From Sabellastarte sp. h YS-2021 (taxonomy: Eukaryota > Annelida > Polychaeta > Sabellida > Sabellidae), in NCBI GenBank assembly GCA_964017235.1, contig OZ024928.1, forward strand, positions 88,903,566 through 88,967,565: a DNA stretch of 64,000 nucleotides. The letters run 5' to 3'. The notes under the pieces are model-generated. The model saw only the letters and a program-made list of their open reading frames with translations, made no database searches and had not been told where the DNA came from. The position numbers and the translations under genes are program-made. Of this stretch, positions 61,801-64,000 are shown piece after piece; position 1 is the first letter of the stretch, and each line of letters opens with the position of its first letter.

Positions 61801-62378
61801 ACACCCTAATACAGCAGAAGTTTCTTTTAGTTTAACCAAAAATTAGGCTATTTTACATTTTAATACACTGTTTTGTTGGAAATTTCTCATTAAGTGCAAG
61901 CATTGTCTGGTATTTGTGCAGAATTTTTTTCCAACTATTTTGTATTAATTTTCTTCCACTTTCCCCAAACTACCAGTCATGATATGACCCATGCAATGTG
62001 TTGAATGAAATGTTAAAACCTATTTAAATAGAACTCTATTTAGTATAATTACTTTGAGTAAAAATAAATAGAGGTTTGAATTTAAAGTCCCATTGTTTGA
62101 ATTTCAAGTCCCATTAGATTTAATTGTAACACAGTTAAACTGTGAATCAACAAAACTGTTCTTGTTCTTGTTTTCATTTAAGTGGGAAATAACACATCAA
62201 CGTTGCCACAGGAGGATGACATTGTAAACCCCGTGGACCAAAGAGAATCACTGTTCTTGTACAAGCTTAGATCATTCAGAACACTTGATCCTTATAGAAA
62301 GAAGAACAGAAATCAGACCAACACATACACCGTTCACACTGCCCTGGAGGAGAGAACTAAGACACTTCTCAAAGAAAG
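4825..62378 (+). CDS. Split gene, 18 exons: WD-repeat-like protein, partial at both ends
   Basis: The model joins exons at 4825-4897, 6281-6411, 7298-7354, 9714-10355, 12349-12390, 13244-13297, 38112-38144, 39645-39665, 40585-40678, 41128-41308, 44668-44738, 45442-45522, 48649-48780, 57092-57217, 57795-57894, 59910-59967, 61107-61278 and 62183-62378. Every junction is AG/GT and the reading phase is kept throughout (2,264 nt, no stop). No start codon or terminal stop lies in the model, so it is partial. The first half is low-complexity (acidic, then Ser/Arg-rich). Exons 9-18 alternate hydrophobic strands and turns, with NNNVVIWDLQLG, DGQIFKINCG and GQVFVEDITNG resembling propeller blades. A WDR93/CFAP297-like ciliary protein is one possibility; this is inference and was not confirmed by alignment. 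The introns are unusually repeat-filled (24.8 kb and 8.3 kb are the largest). Confidence 0.75.
5071..5694 (+). mobile_element. Hairpin-headed tandem-repeat element
   Basis: It begins with a perfect hairpin (TAACCCCAGCC, loop CATAAA, GGCTGGGGTTA; 5071-5097). The body holds four copies of a ~155-bp unit, marked by CCTAAACCCCTGCACGG at about 5161, 5316, 5473 and 5624. It ends near GACTGGCTATTTT. The layout resembles the Helentron-like families, but the subterminal inverted match at the 3' end is weak. Confidence 0.6.
6281..6411 (+). CDS. Exon 2 of model (charged helix)
   Basis: The acceptor has a good pyrimidine tract (CTTTCTTTACAG). The product begins TQTQENWLEFFKITKETL and continues as a Lys/Glu-rich, probably helical segment ending VETGDGAEG. 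The donor GGG/GTTAGA is weak, but it ends in phase 0 and matches the acidic continuation in exon 3. The same frame reaches a stop at 6424-6426, as expected of intron. Confidence 0.65.
7298..7354 (+). CDS. Exon 3 of model (acidic, 19 codons)
   Basis: The sequence is AG/GACGAGGCC...GCAGAT/GTGAGT, with a consensus donor. It encodes DEAKADGGEAADTGEDRAD, continuing the acidic tail of exon 2. It is phase 0 at both ends (57 nt), so skipping it would keep the frame. Confidence 0.75.
7495..7944. mobile_element. MITE with ~18-bp TIRs
   Basis: Left TACTGTATTTATCCATATAA mirrors right TTGTATGGATAAATACGGTA (7925-7944). G-rich runs sit just inside both ends. No coding capacity. It is probably distantly related to the element at 10460-10915. 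Confidence 0.65.
8130..8225 (+). repeat. tRNA-derived SINE head
   Basis: There is a box A-like TGGCTGAGTGG at 8137-8147 and a box B-like GGTTTGAATAC at 8197-8207. The 49-bp gap fits a pol III type 2 promoter derived from a tRNA. The sequence does not fold as an intact tRNA, so it is called a SINE. It runs into a minisatellite, which may have been the tail. Confidence 0.55.
8226..8490 (+). repeat. GTCTGTCCTGATATTTACTGAG minisatellite
   Basis: About ten imperfect copies of a ~24-bp unit with internal variants (GATGGGTCT spacers). The array resumes at 8862-8946 after an unrelated insertion. Confidence 0.8.
8614..8860. mobile_element. Small inverted-repeat insertion inside a minisatellite
   Basis: GCTATTATAAAGACCAG (8614-8630) faces CAGTCTTTATAATGAGC (8844-8860). 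A second, adjacent inverted repeat lies at 8497-8525 / 8587-8615. Together they split the minisatellite. A short open frame (8514-8792) crosses both and is not considered a gene. Confidence 0.5.
8862..8946 (+). repeat. Minisatellite, second part
   Basis: Three to four further copies of the same ~24-bp unit as 8226-8490, interrupted by the inverted-repeat insertion. Confidence 0.75.
9714..10355 (+). CDS. Exon 4 of model (Ser/Lys-rich, 214 codons)
   Basis: This is the longest exon. It is open from the acceptor (TTTAATATTTTAG) to the donor AAA/GTATAT, phase 0 at both ends. It begins LSHGISNYEKKHMIDYKLDS and is rich in Ser, Lys, Thr and Pro. A less degenerate patch (about residues 119-160) contains VAAYCVLSESLFSNPQYIKS and a C-C-C run (HTCSCKKP). 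It ends RS-like (KRIGRSRSKSQES). It is probably a disordered linker with a short conserved motif. No domain was recognised. Confidence 0.75.
10460..10915. mobile_element. MITE with ~20-bp TIRs
   Basis: TACCATAATTTCTGTCATAA faces TTATCACAGAAATTATGGTA (10896-10915). It has an AGGGAGGG run inside the left end, like the element at 7495-7944. Non-coding. Confidence 0.65.
10916..12348. other. Intron, no feature recognised
   Basis: AT-rich, with scattered short frames lacking coding character. It is intron between exons 4 and 5. Confidence 0.5.
12349..12390 (+). CDS. Exon 5 of model (14 codons)
   Basis: TTCATTCAAG/ACCCCT opens it and CAA/GTAAGA closes it. It encodes TPLSTGRRSSVRIQ, an Arg/Ser patch like those in exons 4 and 6. 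It is phase 0 at both ends. Short but with strong splice signals. Confidence 0.65.
13244..13297 (+). CDS. Exon 6 of model (RS-rich, 18 codons)
   Basis: GGACTTGCAG/ACTGAT opens it and ACA/GTAAGG closes it. It encodes TDSARRRSSSRRSSVLST, which contains basophilic kinase-like RRxS sites (inference). It is phase 0 at both ends. The following intron is 24.8 kb and holds the nested repeat complex. Confidence 0.7.
15089..16813 (+). mobile_element. Helentron-like element, family 1 copy B
   Basis: It starts AAGTGTCCCAGAAAGGGCG. Near the 3' end are AGGGACGCTT, the hairpin GCTTTTG (16786-16792) / CAAAAGC (16797-16803), and CTAG at 16810-16813. It shares the opening with copies A and C (TATGGTCTCCCTTGAATA). 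It is inserted in the family 2 element. Confidence 0.75.
15540..16700 (+). repeat. ~157-bp tandem repeat inside family 1 copy B
   Basis: About eight copies, marked by TATCTCCTTTATTGTTGC near 15545, 15702, 15860, 16017, 16172, 16329, 16486 and 16643. Each includes AAATAGCCGGTCAGTTTTA and a C-run. Copies alternate between two variants (CATAAAATAG versus CATAAATAG). Open frames here are repeat artefacts. Confidence 0.9.
16858..21590 (+). mobile_element. Element headed by a CCACCCCCC/GGGGGGTGG hairpin, with 169-bp satellite body
   Basis: It begins TCCACCCCCCTGGGGGGTGG, a near-perfect palindrome. A 7-bp minisatellite follows (CCGATGT/CCGGCGT, about 16904-16962), then unique sequence to about 17300 and the 169-bp satellite. 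The 3' terminus was not found, so the right edge is approximate and may be truncated. Confidence 0.5.
17300..21570 (+). repeat. 169-bp satellite array, about 25 copies
   Basis: The period of 169 bp is exact over most of the array. Each unit has TATCTCCTTAACCGTGCGAG, ATAGAGCGATTTCG, TTTTCGACCCACAGGG, CCCCTCCCC and AAAATGGCGGCCATTTT, plus a hairpin TTTTGCC/GGCAAAA. Edge units (17300-17450, 21030-21570) are the most diverged. The many overlapping open frames of 71-104 codons on both strands repeat with the same period and are not genes. Confidence 0.95.
21591..22420. other. No gene or repeat recognised
   Basis: AT-rich stretch between the 169-bp satellite and the foldback element. Open frames at 21701-21928 and 22018-22311 have no recognisable product or splice context. 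Confidence 0.4.
22421..23183. mobile_element. Foldback/MITE with perfect 40-bp TIRs
   Basis: The first 40 bases (22421-22460) are the exact reverse complement of 23144-23183; both contain ATGGTAGAAAGTCCAATCTG or its complement. Subterminal repeats of TAGAAAGTCCAATTGGAG and CTACCGGTAGAA lie inside both ends. TA-rich flanks may hide a target duplication. No coding capacity. Confidence 0.85.
23225..23272 (+). repeat. GTGC/GTGT microsatellite
   Basis: A run of GTGCGTGC and GTGTGT units directly follows the 5' terminus of the family 3 element. Confidence 0.8.
23390..24700 (+). repeat. ~165-bp tandem repeat (family 3 body, part 1)
   Basis: Units are marked by TATATCTTCAAAAGTATTGC near 23587, 23757, 23917, 24260 and 24427. 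A larger block (TTGTTCATGTACTTTTTTGT onward) occurs at about 23959 and again at about 24471, so a multi-unit segment has duplicated. Confidence 0.8.
24700..32130 (+). repeat. 133-bp satellite array, about 56 copies (family 3 body, part 2)
   Basis: Each unit contains CTACTCAAAATGAGTAAATG, TCTCTAAAAGTATTGCAGAT, TTTTTCTCAAATAACTCATT and GAGCTTTCACTTGGTGAAG. TACTCA-AAA-TGAGTA forms a small inverted repeat in each unit. Variants recur at fixed multi-unit distances. Units become more diverged after about 31000. Confidence 0.95.
32440..33055 (+). repeat. ~152-bp tandem repeat (family 3 body, part 3)
   Basis: Four copies with CGCCACTTTTGGCGGCCATC, AATATCTCGAAAACCGTAA and TTTTTGACC.GCAGGGTGGTA. The unit shares its core with the 169-bp satellite at 17.3-21.6 kb. 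Open frames on both strands here are repeat artefacts. Confidence 0.85.
34483..37134 (+). mobile_element. Helentron-like element, family 1 copy C
   Basis: It starts AAGCGGCCTGTGAGGGGCG. The inverted match CGGGCCGCT is at 37097-37105, a degenerate hairpin follows, and CTAG is at 37131-37134. The first ~600 bp align with copy A (both have ACTATAGGGG.GGGAAAAATT). Tandem units with TTATGGTCACCTTAAAGTC fill 35100-35720. A C16 run occurs near 35130. The part from 36100 to 37090 is unique and non-coding. Confidence 0.7.
37135..38111. other. Intron, no feature recognised
   Basis: AT-rich non-coding sequence leading to the exon 7 acceptor. Confidence 0.4.
38112..38144 (+). CDS. Exon 7 of model (11 codons)
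   Basis: TGTATTTATTAG/CACGAA opens it and GAG/GTATCA closes it. It encodes HEADGHDEKKE, a charged peptide. It is phase 0 at both ends and 33 nt long. It is accepted for its splice sites and phase only; the length gives little coding evidence. Confidence 0.45.
39645..39665 (+). CDS. Exon 8 of model (21-nt candidate microexon)
   Basis: TGCTATTATTACAG/ATGTCATTT...CTTAAG/GTATAT. It encodes MSFKNLK in phase 0 at both ends. Both splice sites are good, but seven codons give no independent coding signal. It could equally be a chance pairing of splice motifs. Confidence 0.35.
40585..40678 (+). CDS. Exon 9 of model
   Basis: A strong acceptor (TTTTTCTTTCAG) and donor CAAG/GTAAGG bound it. It encodes SPSSQKGSDKKSLKFTAPSL then VLKVKPPQPVQ. 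It marks the switch from low-complexity linker to the conserved-looking half. It starts in phase 0 and ends with one base of a Gly codon. Confidence 0.85.
40806..41030 (+). repeat. Degenerate relative of the 5071-5694 element
   Basis: TATAAAGCTGGGGTTACATT matches the hairpin head region. AAACCACTGCATGGGTTTTTACCAAATTTT matches the repeat unit in diverged form, and GGCTGGCTATTT matches the 3' end. It carries one unit only. Confidence 0.6.
41128..41308 (+). CDS. Exon 10 of model
   Basis: CCACTTCAG/GTAACA opens it and CTCAG/GTAAGC closes it. It begins GNNFSTPQHAQKSV and contains MLSTFHIELKKAVFEHTHEQ, then MMQFAPKDDKLTLR. Phase matches exon 9 (1+2) and exon 11. The coding character is clear. Confidence 0.88.
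41333..41480 (+). repeat. Truncated relative of the 58301-59456 element
   Basis: It shares GTTTTCACCCATGGT, TATCTCAGAAAC and GTGTTGGAAGTTGATA with the 58.3-kb element, in order and orientation. It carries one unit with no 3' end. Confidence 0.65.
41720..44329 (+). mobile_element. Helentron-like element, family 2 copy B
   Basis: The 5' end TATATCCCCAGAC has its inverted match GTCTGGGGATAT at 44292-44303, and CTAG at 44326-44329 before T. A further GTCTGGGGATA occurs at 44165. A GCCGCC run lies close to the 5' end. It is uninterrupted and serves as reference for the broken copy A. No Rep/helicase frame was seen. Confidence 0.75.
41930..43720 (+). repeat. ~352-bp tandem repeat inside family 2 copy B
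   Basis: About five units, marked by AAGCCCTGTGACTGT.AAACTATGTGA near 42320, 42672, 43025 and 43372. Each has a companion ACCTGTGTATGAGGACCATAAA and TTTTTCACATATTTTGCCCTG. Divergence between units is high, so the array is older than the satellites upstream. Confidence 0.85.
44668..44738 (+). CDS. Exon 11 of model
   Basis: TTTTCCTTTCAG/AGAACC opens it and CAAG/GTATAT closes it. It encodes EPVFHFLYPGRLLPQGLEQS then ALQ. The intron before it holds the second family 2 Helentron copy. Confidence 0.85.
45442..45522 (+). CDS. Exon 12 of model
   Basis: TTATTTTATAG/GACAGC opens it and AAGG/GTAAGT closes it. It encodes GQPTCVAVWWEGQYQVLTYS then LIKSAAK, with the hydrophobic alternation of a propeller strand pair. 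The last base G joins AT of exon 13 to make Asp. Confidence 0.88.
45523..48648. other. Intron, no element recognised
   Basis: 3.1-kb AT-rich intron. An open stretch before exon 13 (48486-48648) has an AG before it but no donor that keeps the frame, and is read as intron. A-rich runs occur near 47440-47470. Confidence 0.45.
48649..48780 (+). CDS. Exon 13 of model (WD-like blade)
   Basis: TTGTCTTGTAG/ATGTAG opens it and TTAG/GTACAA closes it. It encodes DVEHKPDLVWSLSSPIIYST then ITSDATLMALGLANNNVVIW and DLQLG. The VVIWDL ending is typical of strand c of a WD blade. Direct joining to exon 12 restores a clean reading without the open stretch at 48486-48648. Confidence 0.9.
48781..49913. other. 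Intron flank left of the DIRS element
   Basis: Non-coding. A short G/C-rich patch at 49094-49190 (GGTATAAAATGAGGGGTATT) stands out from the AT-rich background. No terminal repeats were recognised. Confidence 0.4.
49915..50111 (+). repeat. Left inverted terminal repeat of DIRS element
   Basis: From TTACCTAGTGGACAGATGCA through CCGGCGCCTTGCCGG and ACTGCGCATGCGTGGCGCAT it is the reverse complement of 56251-56427, with scattered mismatches. It is CpG-containing, unlike the surrounding intron. Confidence 0.9.
50225..52467 (+). pseudogene. DIRS gag-like ORF, broken
   Basis: An ATG at 50225 runs into TGA after 11 codons. The frame reopens at ATG 50279, giving an N-terminal Cys motif (CARCREKSIGEDDC...CVICDGF), followed by RIRKDKKAG. 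A 25-bp tandem duplication (50472-50521) then shifts the frame. The next segment (50519-51566) is Ser/Pro/Lys-rich with an acidic stretch. A further one-base shift lies near 51563, and a TAG at 51796-51798. The last segment is open to 52467 and ends in an Arg/Gly-rich tail (RHRSRGRGRGRG), likely nucleic-acid binding. The role as a structural protein follows from DIRS family knowledge. Confidence 0.8.
50472..50521 (+). repeat. 25-bp tandem duplication in gag
   Basis: Two identical adjacent copies of a 25-bp unit beginning TGAAGGTTATAAGTACTGTG. Because 25 is not a multiple of three, the second copy moves gag out of frame. Confidence 0.95.
52468..54793 (+). pseudogene. DIRS reverse transcriptase / RNase H, one frameshift and one stop
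   Basis: The N-terminal part (52468-52860, in the same frame as gag after its TGA) has a Cys cluster (CPLCSKCPQCC), a 15-G run at 52756-52770, and NPWVVSILKEGYTLPF. The frame then changes by one base near 52855-52862. The RT follows with FLVPKPNRKWRPILDLSQLN, MSLDFSEAYFHIPI, LPFGLSTAPLEFTK and the catalytic YLDD at 53360-53371. RNase H shows FTDASNEGWGAH, FLELKAVLLAI and ATDNTTVVSYINKQGG. A TAG at 54116-54118 interrupts the frame just before the RNase H tail (RHIPGRLNVIADKLSR). The 3' end overlaps the recombinase frame by about 90 bp. Confidence 0.9.
54703..55701 (+). CDS. DIRS tyrosine recombinase
   Basis: An open frame from after TGA 54702 to TGA at 55699-55701; the domain begins about SKWTIFLKWC (54727). 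The likely catalytic residues of the tyrosine recombinase fold are visible: Arg in GSGKRRSEIHAW (about 55105-55125), His and Arg of HDVR at 55507-55518, His of HWKAH at 55582, and Tyr of QFYL at 55615. In DIRS elements this enzyme integrates the circular cDNA without target duplication (family knowledge). The true start is unclear because the frame overlaps the end of pol; no ATG lies near the domain start. No lesion is visible. Confidence 0.9.
   Translation, partial: SSTRAVYKSKWTIFLKWCQSHEVDFRAPSVNQIADFLLHLFKERNLQPSTIEGYRTAIADMVGNDKINISTDDNLTRLLDSFHRDRPKGRRGVPSWNLSLVLHQLTKAPFEPLRKASLKHLTFKTVFLLALGSGKRRSEIHAWLYKNIRHQENWSQVSLYPSPSFLSKNQLARDGPASVAPVVIPALAPTLDRSLSEDRSLCPVRALRYYLDKTKDLRQGKDLVFVSFRKGFHKDIVPATISSWIKQTVLLCYQLSDQTAQDLHQVRAHDVRAFAASQAFQGGISLDQILSACHWKAHNTFTQFYLKDLAWADSELYHLGPVVAAQQIQGNQ
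55702..56093 (+). other. DIRS 3' untranslated stretch
   Basis: Non-coding, with an A-rich run (55749-55770) and TGTATATATA repeats. It lies between the recombinase stop and the internal complementary region. Confidence 0.6.
56094..56190. repeat. DIRS internal complementary region
   Basis: The first half (GTCCACTAGGTAAGATGTAT..., to about 56131) is the reverse complement of the left outer edge (49915-49953). The second half (AATAGGTAAATTAAG... to GTGGACAG) is the reverse complement of the right outer edge (about 56420-56480). This adjoining arrangement is diagnostic of the DIRS1 group, where it is thought to template the circle junction. Confidence 0.9.
56251..56480 (-). repeat. Right inverted terminal repeat of DIRS element
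   Basis: Reverse complement of the left repeat from AACAAAAAGAGGAAGAGCGC to CATCTGTCCACTAGGTAAG. An outer extension (ATTAACTTATAAAAATTTAA) is not found on the left but is mirrored in the internal complementary region. Confidence 0.9.
57092..57217 (+). CDS. Exon 14 of model
   Basis: GTATTTTCAG/GCACCG opens it and TTAG/GTAAAT closes it. It encodes GTVRRIINVSDSSCIFKLMF, then LDPSLFEEDRQICMGVTSPY and KLG. Phase fits exon 13 across the 8.3-kb intron that contains the DIRS element. Confidence 0.9.
57795..57894 (+). CDS. Exon 15 of model
   Basis: TTCATTTCAG/CTACCT opens it. The donor GT/GTGAGT at 57895 is preferred over the one two bases earlier because its phase joins exon 16. It encodes ATCCYLVTVLQDGQIFKINC then GLNETAAAEQISP, a second blade-like segment. 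Confidence 0.88.
58301..59456 (+). mobile_element. Helentron-like element, family 4
   Basis: It begins ACCCCACAGCCCTTAAGGGC. The inverted match GGCTGTGGGGTA is at 59428-59439, followed by a hairpin GCATC-TCT-GATGC (59442-59454) and TATT. A GGGC microsatellite run sits near 58357. It lies in the intron between exons 15 and 16. Non-coding. Confidence 0.72.
58380..58975 (+). repeat. ~145-bp tandem repeat with TGACCT motifs
   Basis: Four units with TATCTCGGAAACCGTAAGGT, AGGAAGTTGATACTTGG, AGGGACATTGGTTAG and GACCTTGATTTGACCTTTGA. Perfect TGACCT-T-TGACCT occurs at 58494-58506 and 58925-58937. Confidence 0.88.
59910..59967 (+). CDS. Exon 16 of model
   Basis: AATTTTACAG/TTTAAA opens it and CTG/GTATGT closes it. 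It encodes LKEWERYTVIEPLSTLPEL. It ends in phase 0. Confidence 0.82.
60540..61015 (+). repeat. Diverged copy of the 63-kb tandem repeat
   Basis: It shares TTATTATTGGTCCT, TCAAATCCAACT-like and CTTCAAGGTCA motifs in order with the array at 62980 onward, but is heavily decayed. It abuts the exon 17 acceptor region. Confidence 0.5.
61107..61278 (+). CDS. Exon 17 of model (WD-like blade)
   Basis: TTTTGTGAAG/GTTGTG opens it and GAAT/GTGAGT closes it. It encodes VVTCRKNGQVFVEDITNGHI, then ILEVKVPSPFSVFMPWQPVF and AVGSKGTMLYIKGCTTE. The G-QVFVED and GTMLYIKG strands fit a beta-propeller. The acceptor pyrimidine tract is interrupted by GAAG, but the phase is right. Confidence 0.88.
62183..62378 (+). 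CDS. Exon 18 of model (last in window)
   Basis: TTTCATTTAAG/TGGGAA opens it and GAAAG/GTAATA closes it. It begins LGNNTSTLPQEDDIVNPVDQ, then a basic helical segment including LRSFRTLDPYRKKNRNQTNT and ALEERTKTLLKER. It ends in phase 2, so coding continues past the window. Confidence 0.87.
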
Positions 62379-62577
62379 GTAATATAAGTGATGGGTTTGC
62401 AACATTTTCCCATTCTGAAAAGATGCCACAGTTGATCGCAGTTGAACTGGCCAACTAACTAAAACTTAAAATTCATAAAAACAGAACATGGTGACCAAAA
62501 TCACCAAGAAGGCTGAAATATGCTAAAAGTGCTAAAAGGTTGGAATTTTATCTCGATCAGACAACCAGGATGAGAGT

Positions 62578-64000
62578 AATTGTATCCACTGGGATTTCCG
62601 GTGGATACTGTGGATTTCGCTTTGTTACACTGCTGCCGCAGAGTGTAGAGACTTCACGGTTACCACTTTAATGAAAAAATATTGTAGCTAGATTTCTGAA
62701 ATATGCAAGATATATTCATCACCAGAAAAGCTTCTCTGGGAATATTTTGGGCTCACATTTCGAAAAACAAGATGGCCACCAAAGCCATTTCTTTGATAAA
62801 AATTGCACTTTTTACACAATCTGTGGCTTGTTATTCTTTGTAGAAGGTTCAGTCTCTTTATGGTTGATATGTTGCACAGATATAGGTGTATGTGAACATT
62901 TGACCTTGCTCTTTCTTCAACATCATTCATGGAGCATACAAGTTTCCCACATCAGCTATTCTGCCAACCTTAGGGTATGTTATTTTACTTATTATTGGTC
63001 CTAGAGGTTTGGGATGTCAAACCAACTTGTAGGAAATTATGTGTTGTGAATCTTTTGATGCTGTCGGATTTGACCTTTGACCCCTACATCAAGGTCAAAT
63101 AGGGATCAACCATCTTTAAAGGGCCTAAAACTCATTTATTATTGGTCCTAGAGCTTTGGGATGTTAAACCTATGGGAAATCATGTGCTGCGGATCTTTTC
63201 ATGAGGTCAGATTTGACCTTAGACCCCGTCCTTTAAGGTCAAACGGGGCTCAACTATCTTTAAAGGGCCTAAATTATTGGTCCTAGAGGTTTGGGATGTT
63301 ATAGGAAATAATAGGCTGCAGATTTTTTCACGAGGTCAGATTTGACCTTTGATCCCTCCTTCAAAGTCAAATGAGGGTTAACCATCTTTAAAGGGCCTAA
63401 AATTCACTTATTATTGGTCCTAGAGGTTTGGGATGTTAAACCAACCTATGGGAAATAATGTGCTGCAGATCTTTTCATAAAGTCAGATTTGACCTTAGAC
63501 CCCTCCTTTAAGGTCAATCATCCTTAAAGGGCCTAAAACTCGCTTATTATTGGTCTTAGAGGTTTGGGATGTTAAGCCAATCTTCAGGAAATCGTGTTGT
63601 GAACCTTTTAATGCTGTCGGATTGACCTTTGACCCCTTCTTCCATCTTGAAATTCATTTTCTGGACTCTAACTCAAAGATGCTTCTGCCAAGCAATTTGA
63701 AAATTGACAGGGTGGCAGGGCATTACCTAGGCTATTGAAATTGATGCCGTTTTGAAAAACAAGATGGCCACCATGGCCACTTCTTGAAATTTTGTTTATG
63801 GACTTTAACTCGAAGACGCTTCAGGCGATTGATTTGAAACTTAACAGGGTGGTAGGATACCTCAGTTAGGTTGTTTTCGAAATTAGTGCCACTTAAAAAA
63901 AAAACAAGATGGCTGCCATTTCCACCATCTTGAAATTCTGTTTCTGGACTCTTATTCAAAGACACTTCTGCCAATCGATCTCAAACTTAAGAGGGTGGCT
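62578..64000 (+). mobile_element. Hairpin-headed tandem-repeat element, runs off window
   Basis: The head TATCCACTGGGATTTCCGGTGGATA forms a hairpin (TATCCAC/GTGGATA). About 400 bp of unique sequence follows, then the tandem array. It has the same layout as the Helentron-like elements, but the 3' end is outside the window, so the class is inferred. Confidence 0.5.
62980..64000 (+). repeat. ~140-bp tandem repeat, then an AAGATGGC repeat
   Basis: Units are marked by TTATTATTGGTCCTAGAGGT near 62988, 63137, 63270, 63411 and 63545, with CAGATTTGACCTT and TTTAAAGGGCCTAAAAC. From about 63650 a second unit with AAACAAGATGGCCACCATGG and GGACTCTTATTCAAAGA takes over and continues beyond the window. Confidence 0.85.

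Overview
The window reads as AT-rich nuclear DNA of an animal, most likely a bivalve mollusc. The reasons are a gene of many short GT-AG exons and introns packed with tandem-repeat-bodied rolling-circle (Helentron / Helitron2-like) elements, TIR and foldback elements, a tRNA-derived SINE and a DIRS-type retrotransposon. I see no operons, phage or CRISPR. The species is inferred from repeat style only.

One host gene on the + strand spans nearly the whole window. I rebuilt 18 phase-compatible exons (4825..62378, about 755 codons), open at both ends. The N-terminal half is low-complexity: a Pro/Ala-rich start, a lysine/glutamate helix, an acidic block, then a long Ser/Lys/Arg region. The second half (exons 9-18) looks like a divergent WD-type beta-propeller protein ending in a basic helical segment. 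A WDR93-like ciliary protein is a guess, not a recognition, so no symbol is given.

Almost everything else lies inside its introns. Region by region: 0-4.8 kb, a Helentron-like element (family 1 copy A) and a TIR element; 5.07-5.69 kb, a hairpin-headed tandem-repeat element; 7.5-10.9 kb, two related MITEs, a SINE and an interrupted minisatellite; 13.3-38.1 kb, a single 24.8-kb intron. That intron holds a nest of elements: an outer foldback (13.76-34.0), a CAGGG-TIR element (14.16-33.81), Helentron family 2 (14.54-33.47), and inside it family 1 copy B, a 169-bp satellite element, a foldback with perfect 40-bp TIRs, and Helentron family 3, whose body is a ~56-copy 133-bp satellite. Family 1 copy C follows at 34.5-37.1 kb. 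A second family 2 copy is at 41.7-44.3 kb, a 6.6-kb DIRS1-group element at 49.9-56.5 kb, another Helentron-like element at 58.3-59.5 kb, and an array that runs off the window end from 62.58 kb.

The most notable theme is that at least five unrelated repeat families share one architecture: a 5' terminal sequence, its inverted copy near the 3' end, a terminal hairpin, then usually CTAG/T. Each has its own tandem-repeat body. Several bodies share a common core, and two carry nuclear-receptor-like TGACCT direct repeats.
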